DNA of 64,000 nt from Kineococcus rhizosphaerae (GCF_003002055.1 NZ_PVZF01000008.1:62001-126000); one strand, 5' to 3'; shown: positions 32,227 through 41,928, counted from the first letter of the stretch. Notes: generated by a model not told the origin, from the letters alone. Numbers and translations are program-made.

Positions 32227-33525
32227 GTGACCGACGTCCAGCCCACCACCGCCTCCGGCGTGACCGACCTCCCCCTGAGCGAGGTCGACCCCGAGATCGC
32301 CGCCGTGCTCGACGCCGAACTCGGCCGTCAGCGCGACACCCTCGAGATGATCGCGAGCGAGAACTTTGCGCCGCGCGCCGTCCTCGAGGCGCAGGGGTCC
32401 GTCCTGACCAACAAGTACGCCGAGGGCTACCCCGGCAAGCGCTACTACGGCGGCTGCGAGCACGTCGACGTGGCCGAGGAGCTGGCCCGCACCCGCGTCA
32501 AGGAGCTGTTCGGCGCCGAGCACGCCAACGTCCAGCCCCACTCGGGCGCCACCGCCAACGCGGCGGCCATGCACGCCCTCATCCGCGGCGGCGACGGCAT
32601 CCTCGGCCTGGAGCTGGCCCACGGCGGCCACCTCACGCACGGCATGAAGATCAACTTCTCGGGCCGCATGTACGACGTGTCGGCCTACGGCGTGGACCCG
32701 CAGACGTTCCGGGTCGACATGGACGTCGTGCGTGCCACGGCCCTGCAGGCGCGCCCGAAGCTGATCATCGCGGGCTGGTCGGCCTACCCGCGCCACCTCG
32801 ACTTCGAGGCGTTCCGCTCCATCGCCGACGAGGTCGGTGCCTACCTCATGGTCGACATGGCCCACTTCGCGGGCCTGGTCGCCGCCGGGCTGCACCCCAG
32901 CCCCGTCCCGCACGCCGACGTCGTCACCTCCACCGTTCACAAGACGCTGGCCGGCCCCCGCTCGGGCGTCATCCTCAGCAAGGCCGAGCACGCCAAGAAG
33001 ATCGACTCCGCCGTGTTCCCGGGCCAGCAGGGCGGCCCGCTCATGCACGTCATCGCGGGCAAGGCCGTCGCCTTCAAGGTCGCCGGGTCGCCGGAGTTCG
33101 CCGAGCGCCAGCAGCGCACCCTGGAGGGCGCCAAGATCGTCGCCGAGCGCCTCACCGCCTCCGACGCGGCCGAGGCCGGGATCTCGGTCCTCACCGGCGG
33201 CACCGACGTGCACCTGGTCCTGGTGGACCTGCGGAACTCGCAGTTGAACGGCCAGGAGGCCGAGGACCGCCTCCACGAGGTCGGCATCACCGTCAACCGC
33301 AACGCCGTCCCGTTCGACCCGCGCCCGCCGGTCGTCACCTCCGGCCTGCGCATCGGCACCCCGGCCCTGGCCACCCGCGGTTTCGGGGCGGCCGAGTTCA
33401 CCGAGGTCGCCGACGTCATCGCGCTGGCCCTCAAGCCGGAGTTCGACGCCGACGCCCTGCGCGCCCGCGTCGCCAAGCTCACGGCCGAGTTCCCGCTGTA
33501 CCCGTCCGCGAAGAGCTTCGCGTGA
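32227..33525 (+). CDS. glyA: Serine hydroxymethyltransferase
   Basis: 432 residues. Motifs: [71 protein letters not shown] and [14 protein letters not shown], where K of VHKTLAGPR binds pyridoxal phosphate, plus [17 protein letters not shown]. It makes glycine and 5,10-methylene-THF. The GTG start has GAGGAG 7 nt upstream. Regulated by the ZTP riboswitch; folD follows 115 bp later, giving a one-carbon unit with purU. Confidence 0.97.
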   Translation: MTDVQPTTASGVTDLPLSEVDPEIAAVLDAELGRQRDTLEMIASENFAPRAVLEAQGSVLTNKYAEGYPGKRYYGGCEHVDVAEELARTRVKELFGAEHANVQPHSGATANAAAMHALIRGGDGILGLELAHGGHLTHGMKINFSGRMYDVSAYGVDPQTFRVDMDVVRATALQARPKLIIAGWSAYPRHLDFEAFRSIADEVGAYLMVDMAHFAGLVAAGLHPSPVPHADVVTSTVHKTLAGPRSGVILSKAEHAKKIDSAVFPGQQGGPLMHVIAGKAVAFKVAGSPEFAERQQRTLEGAKIVAERLTASDAAEAGISVLTGGTDVHLVLVDLRNSQLNGQEAEDRLHEVGITVNRNAVPFDPRPPVVTSGLRIGTPALATRGFGAAEFTEVADVIALALKPEFDADALRARVAKLTAEFPLYPSAKSFA

Positions 33526-33640
33526 GCGACGAGCGGCGCGACGGCGCCTGGACCGAGGGAACGCGCCGACGGAGTCGTTGCGCGGTCCTGAGGGAAGGCG
33601 GCGTCACCGGCGCCGCGACGGAGCGAACGGATCAGACGCT

Positions 33641-34528
33641 GTGAGCGCGGTCGTCCTCGACGGCAAGGCCGCCGCGGCGGCCGTCAAGGCGGACCTCGCC
33701 GAGCGCGTGGCCACGCTGCGCGAGCACGGCGTCGTCCCGGGTCTGGGCACGGTCCTGGTCGGCGACGACCCGGGCTCGGCCAGCTACGTGCGCGGCAAGC
33801 ACCGCGACTGCGCCGAGGTGGGGATCGCCTCCATCCAGGTCGAGCTGCCCGCGAACGCGACGCAGGGCGAGATCGAGTCGCAGATCGCGCAGCTGAACGC
33901 GAACCCCGACTGCACGGGGTTCATCGTCCAGCTGCCGCTGCCGAGGGGGATCGACGCCAACGCCGTCCTGGAGATGGTGGACCCGGCCAAGGACGCCGAC
34001 GGCCTGCACCCGACGAACCTGGGCCGGCTGGTGCTGCGGGTCAAGGAGGAGATCACCTCCCCGCTGCCGTGCACCCCGCGCGGGGTCATCGACCTGCTGC
34101 TGCGTCACGACGTCCCGCTCGACGGGGCCGAGGTCGTCGTCCTGGGCCGCGGGGTCACGGTCGGGCGGCCCATCGGCCTGCTGCTGACCCGTCGGCACCC
34201 GAACGCGACGGTCACGTTGTGCCACACCGGGACGCGGAACCTCGACGAGCACCTGCGCCGCGCCGACGTGATCGTCGCCGCGGCGGGGGTGCCCGGTCTG
34301 GTCACGAAGGAGAACGTCAAGCCGGGCGCCGCGGTGCTCGACGTGGGCGTCTCCCGCGTGTTCGACGAGGCGACCGGCAAGAACAGGCTGACCGGTGACG
34401 TCGCGCTCGACGTCGCCGAGGTCGCCGGGTTCATGGCGCCCAACCCCGGCGGGGTCGGGCCCATGACGCGCGCGCTGCTGCTGACCAACGTGGTCGAGTC
34501 GGCCGAACGGGCCGCCGGCCTGCGCTGA
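33641..34528 (+). CDS. folD: Bifunctional methylene-THF dehydrogenase/methenyl-THF cyclohydrolase
   Basis: 295 residues. Seen are [31 protein letters not shown] (catalytic Tyr/Lys region: YVRGK), [53 protein letters not shown] (NADP Rossmann) and [10 protein letters not shown]. It interconverts methylene-, methenyl- and formyl-THF. GTG 33641 is the start giving a standard N-terminus, but there is no good Shine-Dalgarno close by. It is probably co-transcribed with glyA. Confidence 0.95.
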   Translation: MSAVVLDGKAAAAAVKADLAERVATLREHGVVPGLGTVLVGDDPGSASYVRGKHRDCAEVGIASIQVELPANATQGEIESQIAQLNANPDCTGFIVQLPLPRGIDANAVLEMVDPAKDADGLHPTNLGRLVLRVKEEITSPLPCTPRGVIDLLLRHDVPLDGAEVVVLGRGVTVGRPIGLLLTRRHPNATVTLCHTGTRNLDEHLRRADVIVAAAGVPGLVTKENVKPGAAVLDVGVSRVFDEATGKNRLTGDVALDVAEVAGFMAPNPGGVGPMTRALLLTNVVESAERAAGLR

Positions 34529-34534
34529 GCACGG

Positions 34535-34568
34535 GTGCCCGGCCCCTCCCGTCGGAGGGGTCGGGTAC
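34535..34568 (+). terminator. folD terminator overlapping the exonuclease III promoter
   Basis: CCCCTCC (34543-34549) pairs with GGAGGGG (34554-34560) around a 4-nt loop, and flanking bases extend the stem to 34535/34568 with two mismatches. The -10 box TACCGT (34566-34571) of the next gene begins in the 3' arm. Confidence 0.65.
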
Positions 34569-34577
34569 CGTCCGCGG

Positions 34578-35402
34578 GTGCCTGCGAAGAAGAAGCTGCT
34601 GACCGTCGCGACGGTGAACGTCAACGGCGTCCGCGCCGCCGTGCGCCGGGGGATGCACTCCTGGCTGGAGGCCCGGGACCCCGACGTGCTGCTGCTGCAG
34701 GAGGTCCGCGCCCCGGACGCCGAACTGCGCAAGGCCCTGCCGGGGTACGCGCACGTCGCGCACACCGAGGCCGCCGCCAAGGGCCGCGCCGGGGTCGCGG
34801 TCGCCGCCCGCGCGGAGTTCTCCGCCGTCCGCATCGGGTTCGCCCACGACCCGCACTTCGAGACCTCGGGCCGCTGGGTCGAGGTCGACGTCGAGACCGC
34901 CGTCGGCCCGATGACGTTCGTCAGCGCCTACGTCCACTCCGGGGAGGTCGGCACCCCCCAGCAGGACGACAAGCAACGCTTCCTCGACGCGATGGACGTG
35001 CGGCTGGCCGAACTCGGCGAGGTCGCGCGGGACACGGGCCGGGAGGCCCTCGTCGCGGGCGACCTGAACGTCGGGCACACCGAGCGCGACATCAAGAACT
35101 GGAAGGGCAACCGCGGCAAGGCCGGGTTCCTCGAGGGCGAGCGGGCCCACTTCGACCACTGGTTCGACACCCTCGGCTGGGTCGACACCCAGCGCCGGGT
35201 CGCCGGGGACGTCGACGGTCCCTACGCGTGGTGGAGCTGGCGCGGGCAGGCCTTCGACAACGACACCGGCTGGCGCATCGACTACCAGCTCGTCACCCCC
35301 GGCCTGGGCGCGCGGCTGAAGACGGTGCAGACCGACCGCGCCGCCAGCTACGCCGAGCGGTTCTCCGACCACGCCCCCGTCGTCGCGACCTACGGCCCCT
35401 GA
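34578..35402 (+). CDS. Exodeoxyribonuclease III (AP endonuclease)
   Basis: 274 residues of the Xth/ExoA type. Motifs: VATVNVNGVRAA, DVLLLQEVRAPD (metal Glu), GRWVEVDV, FVSAYVHSGE (catalytic Tyr), LVAGDLNVGHTERDIKNWKGN (Asp/Asn), WWSWRGQAFDNDTGWRIDYQLV and FSDHAPVVATY (catalytic Asp-His). It incises abasic sites and trims 3' ends in base-excision repair. TACCGT ends 6 nt before GTG 34578, so it is leaderless and separately transcribed from folD. Confidence 0.94.
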   Translation: MPAKKKLLTVATVNVNGVRAAVRRGMHSWLEARDPDVLLLQEVRAPDAELRKALPGYAHVAHTEAAAKGRAGVAVAARAEFSAVRIGFAHDPHFETSGRWVEVDVETAVGPMTFVSAYVHSGEVGTPQQDDKQRFLDAMDVRLAELGEVARDTGREALVAGDLNVGHTERDIKNWKGNRGKAGFLEGERAHFDHWFDTLGWVDTQRRVAGDVDGPYAWWSWRGQAFDNDTGWRIDYQLVTPGLGARLKTVQTDRAASYAERFSDHAPVVATYGP

Positions 35403-35508
35403 CGAACGCCGGGTGCCGCCGTTCGGGTGAGGGACGTTGTTCCGGCACCCCGACACGGCCGATGGAGGGGAGACCGCCCCGCTCCACCCCCCACCCCGGA
35501 GGTTCCCC

Positions 35509-36588
35509 GTGTCCCGCGCCCTGTCCTGCACCGTGTCCGGGGCCGTCGGCTGCCTCGCCGTCGCGGGCACCGGTCTGCTCGACCTGCCGGGCCTGGTGAC
35601 CGCCGGCGTGGCGGTCGTCGCGGCCGCCGCGACGGGTGTCCTGGGCGCGCGTGCCGTGCGGGCCGAGCAGGAGCTCGCCGCCGAACTGGACGCCGGAGCC
35701 TCCGGCCTGGCCCGCGGCGACCTGTCCGCCGCCGCCGGTCCGGTGCTCGGCGCGGCCGTCGCGTCCCTGGGCGAGCGGCTGCGGCCGCTGACCGGCTCCG
35801 TCGACCTGCTCGGCGCCGCCGGCCAGGAGATGAGCGCCGCCGGCCGCACCATCTCCGACGGGGCCCGGGACACCTCCGCCTCCGCCGAGCGCATCGCCGC
35901 CGCCAGCGACGAGGTCTCCGCGAAGGTCTCCGCCATGGCCGCCGCCGGTGAGGAGATGCAGGCCGCGATCGCCGAGATCTCCCGCAGCGCCGACCAGGCC
36001 GTCGACACCGCGAACCAGGGGGTGGCGGCGGTGGAGTCGGCCGAGACGACGATGACGGCGCTGGAGGAGTCCAGCGCCCGCGTCGGCAACATCGTCAAGG
36101 CCATCACCGCCATCGCCGAGCAGACCAACCTGCTGGCCCTGAACGCCACCATCGAGGCCGCCCGCGCGGGTGAGGCCGGGAAGGGTTTCGCGGTCGTCGC
36201 CAGCGAGGTCAAGGAACTGGCCCAGGAGACCGCCCGCGCGACCGACGAGATCGGGTCCACCGTCTCGCGCATCCAGGGCGACACCGCCTCGGCCATCGAG
36301 GCCATCCGCACGGTGCGCTCGCTCATCGACGCCATCAGCGAGTTCCAGCACTCCATCGCCTCCGCCGTCGAGGAGCAGACGGTCACGACCCAGGAGCTGA
36401 CGTCCAGCACGGGGGAGGTCGCCCGCCAGGCCGAGGAGATCGCCGGTTCCGTGGGGGTCGTCGCCGAACGCGCCGCCGCCACCTCCACGGCCGCCTCCCG
36501 CAGCCACACCGCGGTCGCCGAACTCACCCGCCTCGTCGCGGACCTGCAGCGCACGACCTCCCAGCTGCGCCTGCCCGCAGCGGGGTAG
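35509..36588 (+). CDS. Methyl-accepting chemotaxis protein lacking a sensor domain
   Basis: 359 residues. Two short transmembrane helices (about 6-24 and 27-46) form a tight hairpin with no periplasmic domain between them. A cytoplasmic coiled coil follows, with the conserved receptor tip [48 protein letters not shown] at about 200-245. GTG 35509 follows CGGAGG at 6 nt. It should couple to CheA/CheW and implies a motile organism; the signal is probably intracellular or membrane-borne (inference). No che or fla genes are nearby, and it converges on a flavoprotein gene 21 bp downstream. Confidence 0.9.
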   Translation: MSRALSCTVSGAVGCLAVAGTGLLDLPGLVTAGVAVVAAAATGVLGARAVRAEQELAAELDAGASGLARGDLSAAAGPVLGAAVASLGERLRPLTGSVDLLGAAGQEMSAAGRTISDGARDTSASAERIAAASDEVSAKVSAMAAAGEEMQAAIAEISRSADQAVDTANQGVAAVESAETTMTALEESSARVGNIVKAITAIAEQTNLLALNATIEAARAGEAGKGFAVVASEVKELAQETARATDEIGSTVSRIQGDTASAIEAIRTVRSLIDAISEFQHSIASAVEEQTVTTQELTSSTGEVARQAEEIAGSVGVVAERAAATSTAASRSHTAVAELTRLVADLQRTTSQLRLPAAG

Positions 36589-36609
36589 GGCGCGAGGACC
36601 TGCGCCCCG

Positions 36610-37896
36610 TCAGCCGCGCAGCTCCTCCAGCGCGGGGAAGATCGCCTCCGACCACGTCGGGAACGCCCGCACGTGGTGCCACAGCAGGTCCACGTCGAGC
36701 CGGGCCCGCACCGCCAGTGCGAGTTCGGCGCCCCAGGAGTCGGCGTCGGGGCCCACGCAGGCCGCCCCCACGAGGACCCCGGCGTCGTCGACGAACAGTT
36801 CCACCGCCCCCGTGACCTCCCTGCGCCGGGACAGCTCCACGAGCGCGGCCCGCTCCACCCCGCCCACCTCGAAGCGCGCCGAGCGGGCCCCCGACGTCGC
36901 GCCCACGCAGAACACCGTGGGGTCGGTGTAGACGGCGCGGGGGATCGCGGAGTAGTCGGCGTCCCGGCCGCGGCCGAGCAGTTCGCCGACGACCGTGCGG
37001 GCCTGGTGGTTCGCCGTGTGGGTGTACGGCGAGATCCCCGTGACGTCGCCGACCGCGTACAGGCCCTCGGTCACCCGGCAGCGCGCGTCCGTGCGCAGGG
37101 CCCCCGAGTCCGTGAGCCACGCCGCGTCGAAGCCGAAGCCGTCGGTGACCGGCGCGCGGCCCGTGGCGACCAGCAGCCGGTCGAAGGCCAGCGCGGCCCC
37201 GGACTCCAGCCGCAGCTCGCCGGGCGCCACCCCGGCCGCCGGGTCCCCGGTCCGCACGTCCACCCCGTCGGCCGCCAGGGCACCGGCGACGACGTCGCCC
37301 ACCCAGGCGGGTTCCTTCGACAGCAGGTGCGCCCCGCGCTGCACGAGCGCCACCTCGCTGCCGAGCCCGCGGTAGGCCTGGGCGAGCTCGACCGCGACGG
37401 CCCCGCCGCCGAGCACCACGAGCCGGGCCGGCAGGTCGGGGGAGGCCAGGGCCTCCTCCGAGGTCCACGTGGCCGCCGCGACGTCGGCGTCGTCCAGGCC
37501 GGGCAGCGGCGGCCGCACCGGGGAGCTGCCCGTGCCGACCACGACCGCGTCGGCCTCCACCACCCGGTCGTCGAGCTCCACGCGTCCCGGGCCGATCCGG
37601 CGCGCCGCGGCGCGCACCACCTCCACGCCGTCCCCGGCGAGCTCCGCGGCGGCCGCGGAGTCGTCGCGGTGCGCGGACGCCTCGTCCCGCACGGCCCGCG
37701 CCGCGACCCACGACAGCTGCGAGCGGGCCGACAGCAGCAGCGACTTCGCCGGGACGCAGGCCAGGTAGGGGCAGTAGCCGCCGACGAGCCCGCGCTCGAC
37801 CAGGACCACCCGGCGTCCGGCCTGCGCGAGCTGCTGGGCGACCATCTTGCCGCCGGAGCCCGACCCCACCACGGCGACGTCAGCACGAGTGATCAC
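36610..37896 (-). CDS. Pyridine nucleotide-disulfide oxidoreductase-family flavoprotein
   Basis: 428 residues. FAD motif VAVVGSGSGGKMVAQQLAQAG is at about 7-27; the redox disulfide GGYCPYLACVPAKS is at about 40-53 (C-x4-C); the NAD(P) Rossmann LVVLGGGAVAVELAQAY and GLYAVGDVTG follow. The dimerisation domain ends HVRAFPTWSEAIFP, where lipoamide or mercuric reductases have HPT: the catalytic histidine position is Phe. It is thus related to dihydrolipoamide dehydrogenase/MerA but chemically altered; a NAD(P)H:quinone or other reductase role is possible. GTG 37896 overlaps no gene; an ABC operon diverges 82 bp away. Confidence 0.85.
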   Translation of the reverse strand: MITRADVAVVGSGSGGKMVAQQLAQAGRRVVLVERGLVGGYCPYLACVPAKSLLLSARSQLSWVAARAVRDEASAHRDDSAAAAELAGDGVEVVRAAARRIGPGRVELDDRVVEADAVVVGTGSSPVRPPLPGLDDADVAAATWTSEEALASPDLPARLVVLGGGAVAVELAQAYRGLGSEVALVQRGAHLLSKEPAWVGDVVAGALAADGVDVRTGDPAAGVAPGELRLESGAALAFDRLLVATGRAPVTDGFGFDAAWLTDSGALRTDARCRVTEGLYAVGDVTGISPYTHTANHQARTVVGELLGRGRDADYSAIPRAVYTDPTVFCVGATSGARSARFEVGGVERAALVELSRRREVTGAVELFVDDAGVLVGAACVGPDADSWGAELALAVRARLDVDLLWHHVRAFPTWSEAIFPALEELRG

Positions 37897-37978
37897 CTCG
37901 TGATGGTTCCCGAAGGATTGACGCGCCGCGCGTCGAAGGGGGGACGCACGGGCACCCTGTGAGTGCTCTGATGGTCGC

Positions 37979-38917
37979 GTGGACGAACCAGCCGGGTTGG
38001 AGTGTGTCGACGTCGCCAAGCGCTTCGGCACCGTGCAGGCCCTCGACGGCCTGACGATGACGCTCGACGCGCCCGCGACGGGGTTGCTCGGGGCGAACGG
38101 GGCGGGCAAGTCGACGCTCCTGCGCACCGCGCTGGGGCTGACCCGGCCGGACTCCGGGACGGTGCGGATCCTCGGCCTGGACACCGTCCGGGAGCGGGCC
38201 GAGGTGCGCCGGCGGGTGGGTTTCATGCCCGAGCACCCGTGCCTGCCGAACGACATGTCCGCCCAGGACGTGTGCGTCGCGCTGGCCCGGATGCGGGGCC
38301 TGGGCCGGCGCGACGCCGTCCGCCGCACCAGCGAGGTCCTGTTCGCCGTGGGCCTGGAGGAGGAACGGCGCCGGCCCGTGGGTTCCTACTCCCTCGGCAT
38401 GCAGCAGCGCACGAAACTCGCCCAGGCCCTCGTCCACGGACCCGACCTGGTGCTGCTGGACGAACCCACCTCCGGCCTGGACCCCGCGGGCCGCGAGGAG
38501 ATGCTGGCCATCGTGCGGCGTCTGTCCACCGAACTGGGCATCCGCGTCGTCGCCAGTTCCCACGTCCTGGACGACATCGAGCGCACGTGCGACGAGGTCG
38601 TCGTCCTGCGGTCGGGAACGCTCGCGGCGCAACGCCCCGTCGCCGTCGGCCGGGACGCGTCCGGACCGGCCGAACTGCGCGTCACCGGGGACGTCGGCGC
38701 GTTCGCCGTGGCGCTGGAACCCCGCGTCGCCCCGTACGGCGTGACGCTCGCCCCCACCCGCAGCGGCGACATCGGCCTCAGTGCCAGCCCCGACGCCGCC
38801 CTGGACGCCGTGCAGGACCTGGCCGCCGAACTCGGCGTCGGGATCGAGCGGCTCGTCCCCGCCGCCCGCGGCCTCGAGGACGTCGTGGTCGACGCGATGG
38901 CGGGAGGCACCCGGTGA
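37979..38917 (+). CDS. ABC transporter ATP-binding protein (ABC-2 type), module 1
   Basis: 312 residues. Walker A GANGAGKST, Q-loop GFMPEHPCLP, signature YSLGMQQRTKLAQALVH, Walker B LVLLDEPTSGLDP and H-loop VVASSHVLDD are intact; a C-terminal ACT-like regulatory extension of about 90 residues follows. Exporters of this class handle drugs, peptides or lipids; the substrate cannot be read. Its stop overlaps the permease start (GTGA). It is the first of two ATPase-permease pairs in one four-gene operon. Confidence 0.9.
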   Translation: MDEPAGLECVDVAKRFGTVQALDGLTMTLDAPATGLLGANGAGKSTLLRTALGLTRPDSGTVRILGLDTVRERAEVRRRVGFMPEHPCLPNDMSAQDVCVALARMRGLGRRDAVRRTSEVLFAVGLEEERRRPVGSYSLGMQQRTKLAQALVHGPDLVLLDEPTSGLDPAGREEMLAIVRRLSTELGIRVVASSHVLDDIERTCDEVVVLRSGTLAAQRPVAVGRDASGPAELRVTGDVGAFAVALEPRVAPYGVTLAPTRSGDIGLSASPDAALDAVQDLAAELGVGIERLVPAARGLEDVVVDAMAGGTR

Positions 38918-39777
38918 ACGAGACGCCCCGCGCGGTCCTGCACGACATCCGCTACTCCCGGTTCACCGGGGCCCTGCGGCCCCGGCGCTCGGCCGTGGGC
39001 AGTTTCGTCGCCAGCGGCATCCGCCGGCCGCTGGGGTTGCGGCGCAGCGCCGGTGCGAAGGTCTGGCCGTTCCTGCTGCTGGCCGTCGCCTACCTGCCGG
39101 CGCTCGCGGTGGTCGCCGTGCCGCTGCTCGTGCCGGCCGTGACGGTCCAGCCGACGGACCTCATCAGCTACGCGCAGCTGCTGGGCACGAACTCGGTGGT
39201 CCTGCTGGCGTTCGTCGCCACGTCGGTCCCCTCGATGCTCACGCGCGACCGCCGGGACCGCGTCCTGTCGTTGTACTTCGCGACGGCGCTGTCGTGGTTC
39301 GAGTACGTCGCGGGGGTTTTCCTGGCGGCCGTGTCGCTGCTGGCGATCATCGTCCTGGGCCCGCTGCTGGTCCTGTTCGTGGGGTCCATCGCCACGGCCG
39401 ACGCGCCCGCGACGTGGTTCGGCGACCACCTGGGTGACCTGCCGAAGATCCTGGGCGGGGCCGCGATCGTCGTGCTGTTCCACACCAGCCTGGGCCTGGC
39501 GATCGGGTCGCTGACGGCCAAGCGCGTGTTCGCCGTCGGCGGCTACCTCGCCGTCGTCCTCGTCGGTCCCGCGCTGACCGGGGCGATCGCCCTGGTCACG
39601 GGCGCGGACTGGCCGCTGTCGCTGGACCCGGCCAGCGGGCCGGTCCGGCTGGCCGCGTACGTCGCGGGGGAGAACCTCGCGAACCCCGGGAACCTCGCGT
39701 GGGTCGTGTGGACGATCGTCGTCGTCGGCGGCCTCGCGGTCCTGGCCGGCCGGTACCGGAAGGGGAACGACGCATGA
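38914..39777 (+). CDS. ABC-2 type transporter permease, module 1
   Basis: 287 residues with six predicted transmembrane segments (WPFLLLAVAYLPALAVVAVPLL, VVLLAFVATSVPSML, FLAAVSLLAIIVLGPLLVLFV and others) and a basic cytoplasmic N-terminus of about 45 residues. The GTG start forms GTGA with the upstream ATPase stop. It would pair with that ATPase; no family-specific substrate motif is seen. Confidence 0.85.
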   Translation: MNETPRAVLHDIRYSRFTGALRPRRSAVGSFVASGIRRPLGLRRSAGAKVWPFLLLAVAYLPALAVVAVPLLVPAVTVQPTDLISYAQLLGTNSVVLLAFVATSVPSMLTRDRRDRVLSLYFATALSWFEYVAGVFLAAVSLLAIIVLGPLLVLFVGSIATADAPATWFGDHLGDLPKILGGAAIVVLFHTSLGLAIGSLTAKRVFAVGGYLAVVLVGPALTGAIALVTGADWPLSLDPASGPVRLAAYVAGENLANPGNLAWVVWTIVVVGGLAVLAGRYRKGNDA

Positions 39778-39793
39778 CCCGGAGGGAGTCGGC

Positions 39794-40732
39794 ATGAGCA
39801 CCATCGAGTTCGAGAACGTCAGCAAGTGGTTCGCCGACACCGTCGCCCTGTCCGACGTCACCGTCCACATCGACGCCGGGGTGACCGGTCTGCTGGGGCA
39901 CAACGGCGCGGGCAAGTCGACGGCGCTGCAGCTGCTCGCCGGCGCCACCCGGCCCAGCCAGGGCACCGTGCGCGTCCTGGGCCGGGACCCGCACGCCGAC
40001 CCGGCCGTCAACTCCGGCCTCGGGGTCGTCGCCGACGGCGAGGCCACCTGGGCGCACGCGTCGGCGCGCACGCAGGTCGAGTTCCTGGCCCGCCAGCGGG
40101 GGGTGCGCAACCACCGCGCGGCGACCGCGGACGTCCTGCAGCGGGTCGGCCTCACCGACGCCGCCGACCGCCGCGTCGGGGGTTTCTCCAAGGGCATGCG
40201 CCAGCGCGTGAAGCTGGCCCAGGCCCTCGTCCACGACCCGCAGGTCCTGCTGCTCGACGAACCCCTCAACGGACTGGACCCGGCCCAGCGCCGGGCCGAC
40301 GTGGACCTGCTCGCGGCCCTGGGCGCCGAGGGCCGGACGGTGCTGGTGAGTTCGCACGTGCTGTCCGAGGTGGAGCGGATGGCCGCGCGGGTCCTGGTCG
40401 TCGTCAACGGCCGCCTCGTCGCCGAGGGGGAGCCGGCGGGCATCCGCGAACTGCTCGTGGACCGGCCGCGGACGGTGCGGCTGGAGGGTGACCGCGTCCT
40501 GGAACTGGCCGGGGCGCTGCTGTCGGAGGGACTGGTGGAATCGGTGCGTCGCGAGGGTGCGGGCCGGCCGGGGGTCCTCGTGGAGGCCCCGCGGGCCGTC
40601 GCGCTGGCCGAGGCCGTGCCCCGGCTGGCCCGGGTCAGCGGAGCCAGGCTGCGGCGGGTCGAGGGTGTCGGGGAGGACCTGGAGAGCGTGTTCGCCCACC
40701 TGGTGCGCGCGGCGAGGGGAGCGGGCCGATGA
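39794..40732 (+). CDS. ABC transporter ATP-binding protein (ABC-2 type), module 2
   Basis: 312 residues, the same length as the module 1 ATPase. Walker A GHNGAGKST, signature FSKGMRQRVKLAQALVH, Walker B VLLLDEPLNGLDP and H-loop VLVSSHVLSEVE are intact. ATG 39794 has GGAGGGAG upstream, 17 bp after the module 1 permease. Similarity to the first ATPase suggests a duplicated ATPase-permease unit forming either two exporters or one heteromeric one. Confidence 0.9.
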   Translation: MSTIEFENVSKWFADTVALSDVTVHIDAGVTGLLGHNGAGKSTALQLLAGATRPSQGTVRVLGRDPHADPAVNSGLGVVADGEATWAHASARTQVEFLARQRGVRNHRAATADVLQRVGLTDAADRRVGGFSKGMRQRVKLAQALVHDPQVLLLDEPLNGLDPAQRRADVDLLAALGAEGRTVLVSSHVLSEVERMAARVLVVVNGRLVAEGEPAGIRELLVDRPRTVRLEGDRVLELAGALLSEGLVESVRREGAGRPGVLVEAPRAVALAEAVPRLARVSGARLRRVEGVGEDLESVFAHLVRAARGAGR

Positions 40733-41457
40733 GCACCACGCTCTACGGGTTCTCGCTGCGGGGCATCCTGTTCCGCGGCCGCACGGCGGGGTTCGCGGTG
40801 CTGCCGCTCGTCGTGGCGGTCGTCGTGTTCGTCGTCATCGCCATCACGAGCGTGCAGAACCGCTACGGCGTGCAGAACACCTTCACCGGCAACCTGCTGA
40901 CCGGTCTCGTCGTGCCCATCGTGGCGCTCGTGCTGGCCATCGGGGCCTTCGGCGACGAGCGCGACGCGCGGACGCTGCCGCTGCTGCGCGCGATCGCCCG
41001 GCCCCGCTGGCACACCGTCGTCGCCCGGTTCGCGGCGGCGTGGACGGCCACGGTCGTCGTGTCGGCGCCGGCGGTCATCGCGTGCGCGGTGCTGGGGATC
41101 TCGGTGAACCAGCCCGCGGGCCGGGTCGTCGGCGGCGTCCTGCTCGCCACGGTCCTGACGTCGGGCGCGTACTGCGCGTTCTTCCTGCTGCTGTCGCTGC
41201 TGACCCGCCGCGGGCTGCTGGCCGGGCTGGCGTACCTCGTGCTGTGGGAGACGTTCCTGGCCGGGCTGGCGCCCGCGCTGCGGGGGTTGTCGATCGGGTC
41301 CTACGGGCGCCGGGTCGCCGCGCTCGCGATCCCCGGCGACGTCCCGCTGGGGACCGTGTCGTCGCTGGGGGCCACGGGGGCGTCGCTGGTGCTGGCCGGG
41401 ATCACCGTGGTCGCCGTCGTGCTGTCGGCCGTGCGGCTGCAGCGCATGGACGTGTAG
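40729..41457 (+). CDS. ABC-2 type transporter permease, module 2
   Basis: 242 residues with six hydrophobic segments (AGFAVLPLVVAVVVFVVIAI, LVVPIVALVLAIGAF, ATVVVSAPAVIACAVLGI and others) and the FGDERDARTLPLL loop after the second helix typical of ABC-2 permeases. ATG overlaps the ATPase stop (ATGA). Last gene of the four-gene exporter operon; converges with a small membrane protein gene. Confidence 0.87.
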   Translation: MSTTLYGFSLRGILFRGRTAGFAVLPLVVAVVVFVVIAITSVQNRYGVQNTFTGNLLTGLVVPIVALVLAIGAFGDERDARTLPLLRAIARPRWHTVVARFAAAWTATVVVSAPAVIACAVLGISVNQPAGRVVGGVLLATVLTSGAYCAFFLLLSLLTRRGLLAGLAYLVLWETFLAGLAPALRGLSIGSYGRRVAALAIPGDVPLGTVSSLGATGASLVLAGITVVAVVLSAVRLQRMDV

Positions 41458-41469
41458 TCCGGCGGACGC

Positions 41470-41928
41470 TCAACGGACGGCCAGCGGGCGCTGGGTGCGG
41501 GTCGCCACGACGGCCGACTCGGCGAGCAGGCTCAGGCCGAGGGCGAACAGGACCGACTGCCCCACGGTGGCCGAGGCGACGCCGAGCGGGACCGCCCCGG
41601 CGTCCAGACCCAGGCGCACGACGACCAGCAGCCCGAACAGCCCGAAGCACGCCGGGCCCCAGCTGGTCAGCAGCTGCGACCCCTGCCGGTGGACGCGGAC
41701 GAGGGAACCGCGCGCCGCGCCGAGGCCGAGGGCGAGCGCCCCGGTCAGGACGAGGAACGCGACGTCGGGGGCGGCGAGGACGACGTCGCGCAGCAGGAAC
41801 AGCCCCACGAGCGTCAGGACCAGGGGTTTGCGGAACGACTCCTCGGCGACGGGCCTGGGCCTGGCCCGGCGGACCACCAGGAGCGCGACGACGGCGAGGG
41901 CGACGAGGACGGAGAGGATCGTGTTCAC
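41470..41928 (-). CDS. Small multi-pass membrane protein (DUF1453-like)
   Basis: 152 residues with about five hydrophobic helices. It begins VNTILSVLVALAVVALLVVRRARPRP, followed by LVLTLVGLFLLRDVVL and a Gly/Ala/Leu-rich middle, the pattern of CcdC/DUF1453-type membrane proteins; the match is weak. GTG 41928 is 7 nt after CAGGGT, a near-leaderless arrangement. It diverges from the sensor kinase gene 120 bp away. Function unknown. Confidence 0.65.
   Translation of the reverse strand: MNTILSVLVALAVVALLVVRRARPRPVAEESFRKPLVLTLVGLFLLRDVVLAAPDVAFLVLTGALALGLGAARGSLVRVHRQGSQLLTSWGPACFGLFGLLVVVRLGLDAGAVPLGVASATVGQSVLFALGLSLLAESAVVATRTQRPLAVR

Noticed and set aside
33526-33640. A small gene or riboswitch between glyA and folD
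   Set aside because: The 115 bp contain only imperfect GCGACGAGCG-like repeats and no start with a plausible product.
35430-35470. A sigma28-type flagellar promoter (GCCGATGG) upstream of the chemoreceptor
   Set aside because: No matching -35 at the expected spacing and the -10 match is incomplete.
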